The notes below the pieces were generated by a model. That model was not told the origin of the DNA. It did not search any database and saw only the letters and a program-made list of their open reading frames with translations. Shown piece after piece: positions 25,903 to 33,895 of a stretch of 64,000 nt of DNA. Each line of letters opens with the position of its first letter. Position 1 is the first letter of the stretch. Position numbers and translations under genes: made by a program. The stretch comes from Faecalibacterium sp. (GTDB lineage Bacteria; Bacillota; Clostridia; Oscillospirales; Ruminococcaceae): positions 1 to 64,000 of the forward strand of contig JARHYC010000026.1 in NCBI GenBank assembly GCA_029264955.1, written 5' to 3'.

Positions 25903-26886
25903 TTATAGAATATACTGACCAGGCTTATACTGATCCAGATTGTTGCGCAGGAATTCGATGGTCTCCGCCAAGCCCTGCTCAAAGGTATACTGAGGCTGCC
26001 AACCAGTCATGGTCTTCAGCTTAGTTGCGTCGCCCAGTAAACGATTCACTTCGCTCTTCTCCGGGCGCAGGCGCTCTTCCTCGCAAATCACACGAGCCGC
26101 CGGATTGATCTGTGCAATCAGTTCGTTTGCCAAATCCCCGATAGAATGCTCTACACCGGTGGCAATGTTGATTTCCTGACCGATGGCTTCCTTGCAATCT
26201 GCAATCGCCATAAAGCCGTGTGCCGTATCCTTAACATAGTTAAAGTCACGGGTGGGGCTCAGCTTGCCCAGCTTGATTTCGGTCTGGCCAGCCAGCAGCT
26301 GGGTGATGATGGTGGGAATAACCGCACGACCGCTCTGACGAGGGCCATAGGTATTAAAGGGCCGCACGATGCTCACCGGCAGATCAAAGCTGCGGTAGAA
26401 GCTCTCAGCCAGACGGTCTGCACCAATCTTGGTTGCAGAGTAGGGGCTCTGGCCCTGGAACGGATGCTTCTCATCGATAGGCACATACAGTGCGGTTCCG
26501 TACACCTCGCTGGTGGAAGTGACCATCACACGCTGAGTGTCCAGCTCACGCGCTGCATTCAGAATGTTCAATGTGCCCTTGATGTTGGTATCTACATAGC
26601 TGTCCGGGCTATGATAGCTGAACGGAATGGCAATCAAAGCTGCCAGATGATAGACACGCTCCTGACCACGCATTGCCGTACGCACACCGTTGGGGTCGCG
26701 CACATCACCCATAAAAATTTCGATCTCGCTGCGGATCTCCTTGGGCAGAGTATCGATCCAACCACAGCTGCCAAAAGAGTTATACAGGCAGAAAGCCTTT
26801 ACCTTTTCGCCAGCGCGTACCAGTTCTTCCGTCAGGTGACTGCCGATAAAACCATCGGCACCGGTAACCATTACAGTATGAGCCAT
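25903..26886 (-). CDS. legB: LegB, NAD-dependent nucleotide-sugar 4,6-dehydratase
   Basis: 327 aa, extended short-chain dehydrogenase. VMVTGADGFIGSHLTEELV is the NAD-binding GxxGxxG loop; TSTSEVYGTA gives the catalytic Thr/Ser-Glu region and SPYSATKIGADRLAESFYRS the YxxxK pair; the last third includes SPTRDFNYVKDTAHGF. The sequence closely follows the LegB group that makes the 4-keto-6-deoxy sugar in legionaminic-acid synthesis. GGGAG lies before the ATG. It has its own strong promoter, so a second transcript starts here inside the locus. Confidence 0.9.
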   Translation of the reverse strand: MAHTVMVTGADGFIGSHLTEELVRAGEKVKAFCLYNSFGSCGWIDTLPKEIRSEIEIFMGDVRDPNGVRTAMRGQERVYHLAALIAIPFSYHSPDSYVDTNIKGTLNILNAARELDTQRVMVTSTSEVYGTALYVPIDEKHPFQGQSPYSATKIGADRLAESFYRSFDLPVSIVRPFNTYGPRQSGRAVIPTIITQLLAGQTEIKLGKLSPTRDFNYVKDTAHGFMAIADCKEAIGQEINIATGVEHSIGDLANELIAQINPAARVICEEERLRPEKSEVNRLLGDATKLKTMTGWQPQYTFEQGLAETIEFLRNNLDQYKPGQYIL

Positions 26887-26956
26887 TTCTGTTTACTCCC
26901 TTCAAAAAAGACAGGCACAAATAGCGGCCTGATTTGAATTCTATTTACACATAGAC

Positions 26957-26985
26957 ATTATAATATAATCCGTTTTCGATTGCAA
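26957..26985 (-). promoter_or_regulatory. Internal promoter ahead of legB
   Basis: Minus strand TTGCAA (26980-26985), 17-bp spacer, TATAAT (26957-26962), 70 bases before the legB ATG. It separates module copy 3 from the rest of the locus. Confidence 0.75.
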
Positions 26986-27002
26986 CGCAAATCCAAAAGC
27001 CG

Positions 27003-27602
27003 TTACTTTTGTCCCTTTTTCAGTGCGGCAATTTCCTGCACAGTCAAAGCTGCCAGCAAAGGCAGAATCAAAAGCAGCAACAGCTCCCCTGCCGTCAGAG
27101 CAAACGTCCGGACAGCCGGGTTCAGCGTAACGGCATCTAACTCAACGAACGCACCCGCACAGCTGGTGGGATCCAACCGCAGCGTATGCACCGAAATGCC
27201 GCCCGACAAAGCAAAGGTATAGATTCCTTGTTCTGGGTCGCTCTCCACCAGCGGAATCGTCTGAGATGCACTCCAAGGCTGTTCTGTTGTAGTGTAATAC
27301 ACCATCGGGTCCCGCACAGGCTGGCTGGAGCGAATCTTCACCTGCAGCCCGCGCACTTTGCTGTCTACCTTCCAAACCAGATATGGGTCGCTATCCGTAG
27401 TGACTAGACTTTCTGCATCATAACCCGCCCAGGCAACCGGATGGTTGTCAATGATAGAATTCCACTGGGCATCCTGCACCGCAAGATCCTGCTCTGCACA
27501 GCCTTTGCGGCTCAAGGCGCGAAATCCCAGCAAACCGACACCTGCAACAAATGCCAGCACATACAGGACTGCCAACAGCCGCACAAACATTTTGTTTTTC
27601 AT
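27003..27602 (-). CDS. Small two-TM partner protein, module copy 3
   Basis: 199 aa with an N-terminal membrane helix (about 7-29), an outside domain of about 130 residues (YLVWKVDSKVRGLQVKIRSS; IYTFALSGGISVHTLRLDP) and a second helix near the end (about 169-189). AAGGAGG stands seven bases before an ATG that overlaps the stop of the large copy 3 (ATGA). No family recognised; equivalent to copies 1 and 2 by size, topology, gene order and the LRLDP / LRIDP motif before the last strand. Confidence 0.78.
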   Translation of the reverse strand: MKNKMFVRLLAVLYVLAFVAGVGLLGFRALSRKGCAEQDLAVQDAQWNSIIDNHPVAWAGYDAESLVTTDSDPYLVWKVDSKVRGLQVKIRSSQPVRDPMVYYTTTEQPWSASQTIPLVESDPEQGIYTFALSGGISVHTLRLDPTSCAGAFVELDAVTLNPAVRTFALTAGELLLLLILPLLAALTVQEIAALKKGQK

Positions 27603-29632
27603 CGTGCAGCCTCCTTTTCCGGCACAAAACGTGCCATACCATCGGCAGCTTCCAGCCTGTAAACCGCCTGACCATTCTGCAAAAAGCCTTCCATTTCGTC
27701 GGTGAACAATCTCCGGAATTCGTTCCAGAAATCGTAGTCCACCACGTCCAAAAGCAACAGCGTGCAGCCGTTTTTCTGCATGAAATCGTCAATGGTATCA
27801 GCAGACAGCGTCAGTGGGTAATTTCCATCTGTACCGGGCAGCACAATGGTATTATCTCCTCGTGCGTGATATAGCGGTACCGATTCCAGTGCGTAAGCGT
27901 AACGGTACCAACGGGCGCTGTCATCCCACTGAGAAATCAACAATACTTTATCCCCCGGCTGTGCCACTGCGCTTGCCTGATCTGCGCGCGCCTGAATCAA
28001 GCTTTCGGTATACCATGCGGTTTCGTTGCGTCCCAGGAACGTATTGTGTATCTGCACTGAGCGACTGCAAAGCAACAGCACTGCCAGCGATACAGCCACA
28101 AGGCTTACCCCGGCAAAGCGATGTCCGCTGCGCACCGCACAGAACAATACACACAGCGCACCCAGCAGCCAGAACAAATAGTAGGTACTCATATAGCGCT
28201 CGTAAGACACCAGACCCAGACCATCTGCTTCCGAGAACACATAAACATAGCAAATCAGCTGGAAAAAGTAGTATCCTACAAATCCCAAACCGGATGCTAA
28301 GCCATAGCAAACCACACGGCGTTTGTTCTTTTGTTCCAGCCAGAACGCCAGCACCAAAATCAAACCAATCGCCAGAATCGTGCGCAGACCATTGCCAAAC
28401 ACGCTGACCCGAACACCACGGAATGCCCCCAGCATTGCAGACAGCACCGCGGCAAACTTTTCACTGCGGTTGATGCCCAAAAGTTCCTGAATGCCGCAAA
28501 TCACCATTTCTATGGTGCCCATCTGTGCAGAGCCACCCGTATCCGAGCGGTCAATGCCAAGGGCTGTGCCCATATGTGCTGCCCAGCCCAAATAAGAAAT
28601 CGCGGCTGCCGCTGTCAGTACAAGCAATACTCCAAACAGACGTGCCCAAGCCTTTGCATCTTTTGGATTGCGGAGAAAATCACAGGCAAAGTGATCCAAA
28701 AGACATACAAACATCACCACCAGACCCAGCGGCAAACCGACATCCTTCGTCAGGCCCAAAGTCAAAATGACAAGCGCCGTCTGGAACAAGGCTACACCGT
28801 AGTCATGCCCCGTCAAAGATCCATTTGTATTACCGCGGCTCGCAAGCATCCAAACCGCACAGCCGCCAGCAGTCAAAAGCCCCAGCATCAAATCCGCATA
28901 AGCGGTGGTGTAAGCGACCAGTGTCTGCTGCGGGTACCAGCTCTCGATTGCGATGGGTGCCAGCACACAGCTCAAAGCAGCAAATACAGCACCACGCACA
29001 TTTTCTTTGCCTAGAAGCCCCACCATGGCACCAAATACAGCAAAATACAGCGTACCGTAAGCGGCATACATCAGCCAAGGCGTAAACGCCGGTGCTATCC
29101 ACTGGAACAGGTAGCTCAACACCGGCAAAGCCGCCGGGTAGCTGCGTGCTTCCAGATTGGTTTGCGCTACCATTGTATATAGGGCATCGTTGTTCTTAAC
29201 GACTTTTGCCGCCGTAGCCCAAAAGCTGAACTCATCCCACTGGGTGGGCATGGGCTGCTGCCATGCCAAAAACAATGCCAGCAGTAAGCTGCCGCCAAAA
29301 GCAACGCACCATGCAGGAGTCAAACATCCCCGCATCCGCTGCTTTGCTGCATCCGGACCCGCCTGATACAAAGCGTACCCCGTCCAAAGCAATGCCCCCA
29401 ATGCAGCTGCCAGAATGATCCCCACGCCGATTTGCAACAGACCAAAACAGCCTGCCGTGCAGGCGGTCAAAATCATGCCGCACAGCACCACCAGCGGCAA
29501 AGATGCTGTGGAAGGTTCCGCGGTATTTTCCTGTATCAGACCTGCTTTTTTCAGCGTCCATGGCCGTACAGCAAACAGCAGGCACAGCGATATAACCGCC
29601 AGCCACATCATCAAAAAAGAAGCAAACGCCAT
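27599..29632 (-). CDS. Polytopic GT-C-like membrane protein, module copy 3
   Basis: 677 aa, about 12-14 membrane segments. WDEFSFWATAAKVV places D133-E134 in the first outside loop, matching copies 1 and 2. The C-terminal outside domain has LISQWDDSARWYRY and LFTDEMEGFLQNGQAVYRLE, equivalent to the copy 1 and 2 ends. I take the ATG at 29632 because GGGG lies before it; the frame's earlier ATG at 29665 has no ribosome site and would sit at the predicted transcription start. First gene of the long minus locus, divergent from the MBOAT gene. Confidence 0.8.
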   Translation of the reverse strand: MAFASFLMMWLAVISLCLLFAVRPWTLKKAGLIQENTAEPSTASLPLVVLCGMILTACTAGCFGLLQIGVGIILAAALGALLWTGYALYQAGPDAAKQRMRGCLTPAWCVAFGGSLLLALFLAWQQPMPTQWDEFSFWATAAKVVKNNDALYTMVAQTNLEARSYPAALPVLSYLFQWIAPAFTPWLMYAAYGTLYFAVFGAMVGLLGKENVRGAVFAALSCVLAPIAIESWYPQQTLVAYTTAYADLMLGLLTAGGCAVWMLASRGNTNGSLTGHDYGVALFQTALVILTLGLTKDVGLPLGLVVMFVCLLDHFACDFLRNPKDAKAWARLFGVLLVLTAAAAISYLGWAAHMGTALGIDRSDTGGSAQMGTIEMVICGIQELLGINRSEKFAAVLSAMLGAFRGVRVSVFGNGLRTILAIGLILVLAFWLEQKNKRRVVCYGLASGLGFVGYYFFQLICYVYVFSEADGLGLVSYERYMSTYYLFWLLGALCVLFCAVRSGHRFAGVSLVAVSLAVLLLCSRSVQIHNTFLGRNETAWYTESLIQARADQASAVAQPGDKVLLISQWDDSARWYRYAYALESVPLYHARGDNTIVLPGTDGNYPLTLSADTIDDFMQKNGCTLLLLDVVDYDFWNEFRRLFTDEMEGFLQNGQAVYRLEAADGMARFVPEKEAAR

Positions 29633-29676
29633 TATTTCATCCCCCAGCTTTGCACATTTCGCCATTTTATTGTTTC

Positions 29677-29705
29677 AGTATAGCTGTTTCCGCCTGCTTT
29701 TTCAA
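29677..29705 (-). promoter_or_regulatory. Promoter of the minus-strand glycan locus
   Basis: Minus strand TTGAAA (29700-29705), 17-bp spacer, TATACT (29677-29682); transcription would start near 29670. Confidence 0.75.
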
Positions 29706-29742
29706 CAGCGTGCCCTTTTCTTGTTGAAAACGACGCCGTTGC

Positions 29743-29771
29743 TTTACACCCTCTTTTATAAGCGGTATAAT
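29743..29771 (+). promoter_or_regulatory. Promoter of the MBOAT-SGNH arm
   Basis: TTTACA (29743-29748), 17-bp spacer, TATAAT (29766-29771), 45 bases before the MBOAT ATG. The two divergent -35 boxes are only 37 bp apart, so one regulator could control both arms. Confidence 0.75.
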
Positions 29772-29816
29772 AAGATGTTAAATTATGCGCTTTGATCGTA
29801 AGAAAGGTGTTTTTCT

Positions 29817-31412
29817 ATGACCTTCCAGCATCCCTATTACCTGTTTTTTCTGCCCCTCACTGCGGCGTTTTATCTCAAATTGCCCAAACGCATCCAGACG
29901 CCTTTTCTACTGCTTGCCTCTATGCTGTTCTATGGGCTGAACCTGCGCACCGGTTATACGGCAGCTCTGCAAAACGGCTCTGCTGCAATGGCACTGTTCC
30001 ATTGCAGTTTATCGGTTGCGCTGGTCGTTGGGCTGGCGCTGTTTGTCTGGCAGATGGCACTGCGCATCGCACGGGCAGAACAGCCCCACCGCCACCGACT
30101 GCTGACCGGTTCGGTCGTGACATTGATTGCAACGCTGGCGGTGTTCAAGTACTATAATCTTTCCCCCCTGCCGACCATTTTTGAGGGTACTTTATTAGCG
30201 AAACTGCCGTTCCCGCTGGGTATCAGCTTTTTCACCTTTACCGCGATCGGTTATTTGGTGGATGTTGCCCGCAGCGACTGCGAGGCCGAGTCCAGTTTGG
30301 TAAACACTGCTGTTTTTCTGTATTTCTTTGGTACGGTGACCAGTGGTCCGATTTGCCGCGGCGGTAAAATTTTGCCCCAGCTGCGCACCGAACAACGCTT
30401 TGATGAAACACGCACTGTGAACAGCCTGCGCCTGTTTGCGGTTGGTCTGTTCCAGAAAGTAGCCGTTGCCGATGTACTGGCGCTGGTTGTGAATCAGGTT
30501 TTCTCGAAAGAAATGTCCCGTTTTGGCGCACCTATGCTTTTACTGGCACTGGTGTTGTACACCTTTCAGCTTTACTTTGACTTTTCCGGCTACTCCAACA
30601 TGGCTTGCGCCAGTGGCGCGCTCATTGGCATCGATCTGCCGGTAAACTTCAAAACACCTTTCTTCGCCACCAATTTTTCCGGCTTCTGGAGCCGGTGGCA
30701 TATGTCCCTTTCCAGCTGGCTGCAGGATTACATTTTCATGCCGCTGGCATGGGCAGATGTGCGCAAGACCCCGCTGATTGGCAATCAACTCGCCAAAAAG
30801 TGGGAGCATTTCCCAGTGGAACTTTGCGTTTTTCTGGTATTTACTTTCTCCGGTCTGTGGCATGGTAATACCATGCTGTTCTTTGTGTGGGGACTTTTAC
30901 AGGCTGCCTATCGTATTGGTGAAGAACTTCTGCACCGCCGCTTCGGCAAGCCAAAAAAGAAGAGCATATCCAAGTTTGTGATTTGGCGCAAGCGCATCGT
31001 CGTTTTCTTTCTATGGACCTTCTCTATGCTGTTCTTCCGTATCGGCAGCGGTCCAAATACCGGCAGTCTTGCCGAATGCGGCACATATCTTTCCGGCCTG
31101 CTGCATGGCTGGAATTTACCCCGCTTTGGGCGTGAGCTTTGGGGTGCGATTGCATCCGGATTCTATGCCAAGCCCATCATGCAGCTGGGCTGGATTGCTT
31201 TTGTAATTCTGGGCCTTTCCATTGCGTTTTATCTGGATTGGCAGCAGTTTCACCACTTCAAGGGCAAATCTCCCGACAAAGTTCTGGCAGGCCAGAAACC
31301 CGCTGTGCGCTGGGTGCTGTACTATACGCTGGTAATTTGTATTCTGGCTGGCTTGATCCTGCAAAGCGGTGGCTTCGGCAGCGGCATGAACTTTGCATAC
31401 GCAAACTTTTAA
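29817..31412 (+). CDS. MBOAT family O-acyltransferase (AlgI/DltB-like)
   Basis: 531 aa, about 11-12 membrane segments. FKYYNL, LPFPLGISFFTFTAIGYLVD, FPVNFK-type region (DLPVNFKTPFFATNFSGFWS), RWHMSLSSWLQDYIF and the catalytic-histidine motif FSGLWHGNTMLFFVWG are all standard for membrane-bound O-acyltransferases of the AlgI group. It would move acyl (usually acetyl) groups across the membrane toward an extracellular glycan. The next gene encodes an SGNH-type partner, the common two-part O-acetylation arrangement. Start: AAAGG before the ATG. Confidence 0.92.
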   Translation: MTFQHPYYLFFLPLTAAFYLKLPKRIQTPFLLLASMLFYGLNLRTGYTAALQNGSAAMALFHCSLSVALVVGLALFVWQMALRIARAEQPHRHRLLTGSVVTLIATLAVFKYYNLSPLPTIFEGTLLAKLPFPLGISFFTFTAIGYLVDVARSDCEAESSLVNTAVFLYFFGTVTSGPICRGGKILPQLRTEQRFDETRTVNSLRLFAVGLFQKVAVADVLALVVNQVFSKEMSRFGAPMLLLALVLYTFQLYFDFSGYSNMACASGALIGIDLPVNFKTPFFATNFSGFWSRWHMSLSSWLQDYIFMPLAWADVRKTPLIGNQLAKKWEHFPVELCVFLVFTFSGLWHGNTMLFFVWGLLQAAYRIGEELLHRRFGKPKKKSISKFVIWRKRIVVFFLWTFSMLFFRIGSGPNTGSLAECGTYLSGLLHGWNLPRFGRELWGAIASGFYAKPIMQLGWIAFVILGLSIAFYLDWQQFHHFKGKSPDKVLAGQKPAVRWVLYYTLVICILAGLILQSGGFGSGMNFAYANF

Positions 31413-31424
31413 GGAGGCACACCT

Positions 31425-32411
31425 GTGAAACACATTCTCAAAAAAATGGCGCTGGTACTGCTTCCCGTAGCATTGTATCTGTGCTTTTTCGTGGCGTTTG
31501 AGCCAAATAATTACTTCAATCTGCGCCCAGGCAGCAGTTCCTCTCAGCCGGTGGCACGCCTGAATGCGTATCAGGCAAATCCCGGTACCCGTCTGATTTT
31601 GGGCGACAGCCGTCTGGCTCATTTCGACATGGATCTGGTCGAACAAACCAGCGGCCGCAGCTGGCAGAACCTGGCGTTCGGCGGTGCATCCCTGCGGGAA
31701 AGCATCGACCTTGCCAACTATGCTCTGGACAGCGGCAACCCGGTAGACGAACTGCTTTTGGGGCTTTCCTTTTATACCATCAACGGCAAGTACGATACCG
31801 ACCGCATGAGTACGCTGGAAGATACCCTGCATAACCCCCTGGCGTATATCCTGAACTTGGAATACAACGTAAACACCATGACCAATTTCACCAACTTTTT
31901 GATTTGGTGCGGTCAGCGTACCCGTGGTGAAACCAATTTGAGCTGGACACAGGCACAGCAGGAAAGCGAAACCGGCGACTGGACCGATGCGGATTATGTT
32001 TCCGCCGACGGCACCCAATACGAGGTGCACGCCTTGCTGGCAGAGTATCCGCCCAAGCTGATGACCAACTGTACCGGCTGGTATATCAATCAGCCCATGC
32101 TGGATGCTCTGGAAACCTTGCTGGCACGCTGCCAGGCGGAGGGCGTAAAAATAACGCTGGTACTGCCCCCCATGGCAGATAATGTACTAACAGAAGTCTG
32201 TGAGCCTTTGGGTATCGACAAACAGATGGAAGCCCTACTGCCTACGCTGCAAAGCTGGGAAAGTCAGTACGGCATCACTCTGCTGGATTATGAGTGGACC
32301 CACCGGCCTGCTTTCGATCAAGACAAACAGTTTTTCGATGGTTTTCATCTGGATACTACCTATGGTCTGCCCCAGTGGACCGAAATGCTGTTTACCGACA
32401 TAGACGCATAA
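31425..32411 (+). CDS. SGNH-like extracellular O-acetylation partner (DltD/AlgX-like)
   Basis: 328 aa from a GTG (31425) with AAGGAGG upstream. A signal anchor at about 8-26 is followed by an outside domain. TRLILGDSRLAHFDMDLVEQ carries the GDS nucleophile, NLAFGGASL the Gly block, and FFDGFHLDTTYG the C-terminal Asp-x-x-His pair, so the Ser-Asp-His set appears complete. Such proteins pass an acetyl group from an MBOAT intermediate to a polysaccharide. It lies 12 bp after the MBOAT stop, so co-transcribed and probably co-functional. Confidence 0.83.
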   Translation: MKHILKKMALVLLPVALYLCFFVAFEPNNYFNLRPGSSSSQPVARLNAYQANPGTRLILGDSRLAHFDMDLVEQTSGRSWQNLAFGGASLRESIDLANYALDSGNPVDELLLGLSFYTINGKYDTDRMSTLEDTLHNPLAYILNLEYNVNTMTNFTNFLIWCGQRTRGETNLSWTQAQQESETGDWTDADYVSADGTQYEVHALLAEYPPKLMTNCTGWYINQPMLDALETLLARCQAEGVKITLVLPPMADNVLTEVCEPLGIDKQMEALLPTLQSWESQYGITLLDYEWTHRPAFDQDKQFFDGFHLDTTYGLPQWTEMLFTDIDA

Positions 32412-32428
32412 GAAAGGAGCCCTTTGTT

Positions 32429-33742
32429 ATGGGTTTGGATTTTCTGATCCTGTACGAGCACACCGTGCGGGAATATGAGAGTGATCTTTTGTTGAAACTG
32501 GAACTGGAACGCCGCGGTTATTCCTGCGAGATCCGCCAGCTGCTGGACCGCAAAAAGCTGAAATATTTCACTTGGAAAAAGCCGAAAGTGCTGGTTTCCA
32601 GCTGTATGTATGACAATGAAGCCATCAACAGCCACGTTTACAACAACGTGGGGCGCTGCGATAAAATCGTAAACCTGCACTGGGAGCAGATGCTTTCGGA
32701 CGATCAGGAAGAAGGCGACTGGTTCAATATGAACGGCAACGCTAAAAAGTGTGTGCAGACCTGTTGGGGTCAGCGCACCGCAAAGCGTTTGCAGGCACAT
32801 GGCATGGAGGAAAAGAACACCCCCGTTACTGGCGCTGTCATGATGGATTTTCTCCGCCCGGAATTTGCCGGCTATTTTAAGGATAAGCAGGCACTCTGCA
32901 AAGAGTTTGGTCTGGACCCGGAAAAGAAGTTGCATCTGTACATTTCCTCTTTCGGCTACGCCAGCATGACCGCTGAGGAAGTAAAAGAACTGAGCGAAAT
33001 GGCAGGCACGGATTTTTCCGGCTTTGCCCGCACCAATCGCATCAGCATGGACGAAACCCTGCGCTGGTTCGACACCTATCTGGGCGAGCACCCAGAGGTA
33101 GAACTGGTTTACCGCCGCCACCCCAGCGAGTGGAAATGCGAACAGCTGACCGCTCTAGCAAAAAAACGCAAAAACTTCCATGTGATTTTTGCTGGCAGCG
33201 TCAAAGATTGGATTGTTGCGGCAGACAGTATTTCGATTTGGATGAGTACCGCGATCGCCGAAGTATATATGGCTGGCAAGAGCTGCCATATCCTACGTCC
33301 TGTCCCCATTGAACATGAATATGATCCTGTGATTTACAAGGACGCTCATTATATCACCAACTACGATGATTTTGCCGCTGCTATGGCAGAATCTGACCCG
33401 CCGTTCCCCATTGCAAAAGAGGTTATCGAGGGGTACTTTGACCCTTCCCCGGTGCCTGCTTACAAGAGGATGTGTGATTTGCTGGAAGAAGTCTATAAGC
33501 AGGACCCGCGGGACAATCCTATGGGTGAGGGCTTTACCCCACACTTTAACTGGCTGAAATTCTTCGCGCTGTGGGGCGTGCATATCCTGCACTTCTTCCA
33601 TCTGGAGCCCAAGAAGGTATTTTTCTTCCATAAGGGTTTGGCCGATTTTGCCCAGCGCATTTATGGCTATGTGGATAAAGCATATGTGACTCCTGCGCAG
33701 GTAAAAGCAATGGAAGACCGCATCCGTCCTTATGTAAAATAA
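32429..33742 (+). CDS. GT-B-like surface carbohydrate biosynthesis protein
   Basis: 437 aa, no membrane segment. The fold pattern is two Rossmann-like halves: KVLVSSCMYDNEAINSHVY and INLHWEQ-type residues (IVNLHWEQMLSD) in the first, and FHVIFAGSVKDWIVAADSIS plus STAIAEVYMAGKSCHILRP in the second, the place where GT-B enzymes bind the nucleotide. It resembles the family called surface carbohydrate biosynthesis protein, often found next to legionaminic or sialic acid genes, and is a candidate for the transferase that uses the CMP-sugar. AAAGGAG precedes the ATG at 32429; the longer frame overlaps the SGNH gene. Confidence 0.75.
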   Translation: MGLDFLILYEHTVREYESDLLLKLELERRGYSCEIRQLLDRKKLKYFTWKKPKVLVSSCMYDNEAINSHVYNNVGRCDKIVNLHWEQMLSDDQEEGDWFNMNGNAKKCVQTCWGQRTAKRLQAHGMEEKNTPVTGAVMMDFLRPEFAGYFKDKQALCKEFGLDPEKKLHLYISSFGYASMTAEEVKELSEMAGTDFSGFARTNRISMDETLRWFDTYLGEHPEVELVYRRHPSEWKCEQLTALAKKRKNFHVIFAGSVKDWIVAADSISIWMSTAIAEVYMAGKSCHILRPVPIEHEYDPVIYKDAHYITNYDDFAAAMAESDPPFPIAKEVIEGYFDPSPVPAYKRMCDLLEEVYKQDPRDNPMGEGFTPHFNWLKFFALWGVHILHFFHLEPKKVFFFHKGLADFAQRIYGYVDKAYVTPAQVKAMEDRIRPYVK

Positions 33743-33777
33743 TGGGATAATTTCTCATGGTTTCCTTCCGTCTTTGA

Positions 33778-33806
33778 TTGACGGACGCGCAATTTTACCC
33801 TATACT
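33778..33806 (+). promoter_or_regulatory. Promoter of the amidotransferase gene
   Basis: TTGACG (33778-33783), 17-bp spacer, TATACT (33801-33806), leaving an untranslated leader of about 80 nt. Confidence 0.7.
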
Positions 33807-33895
33807 GCTTTCATAGGGATTGTTGCCCCATATATTTTGTTTTTTCGGTCGCATGACCGCATTACATTCCAAACATTCCAAAAAGGAGAATGGAT

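Noticed and set aside
18959..29632. Phage or capsule-island insertion borders
   Set aside because: No transposase, integrase or flanking repeats seen; composition is even across the locus.
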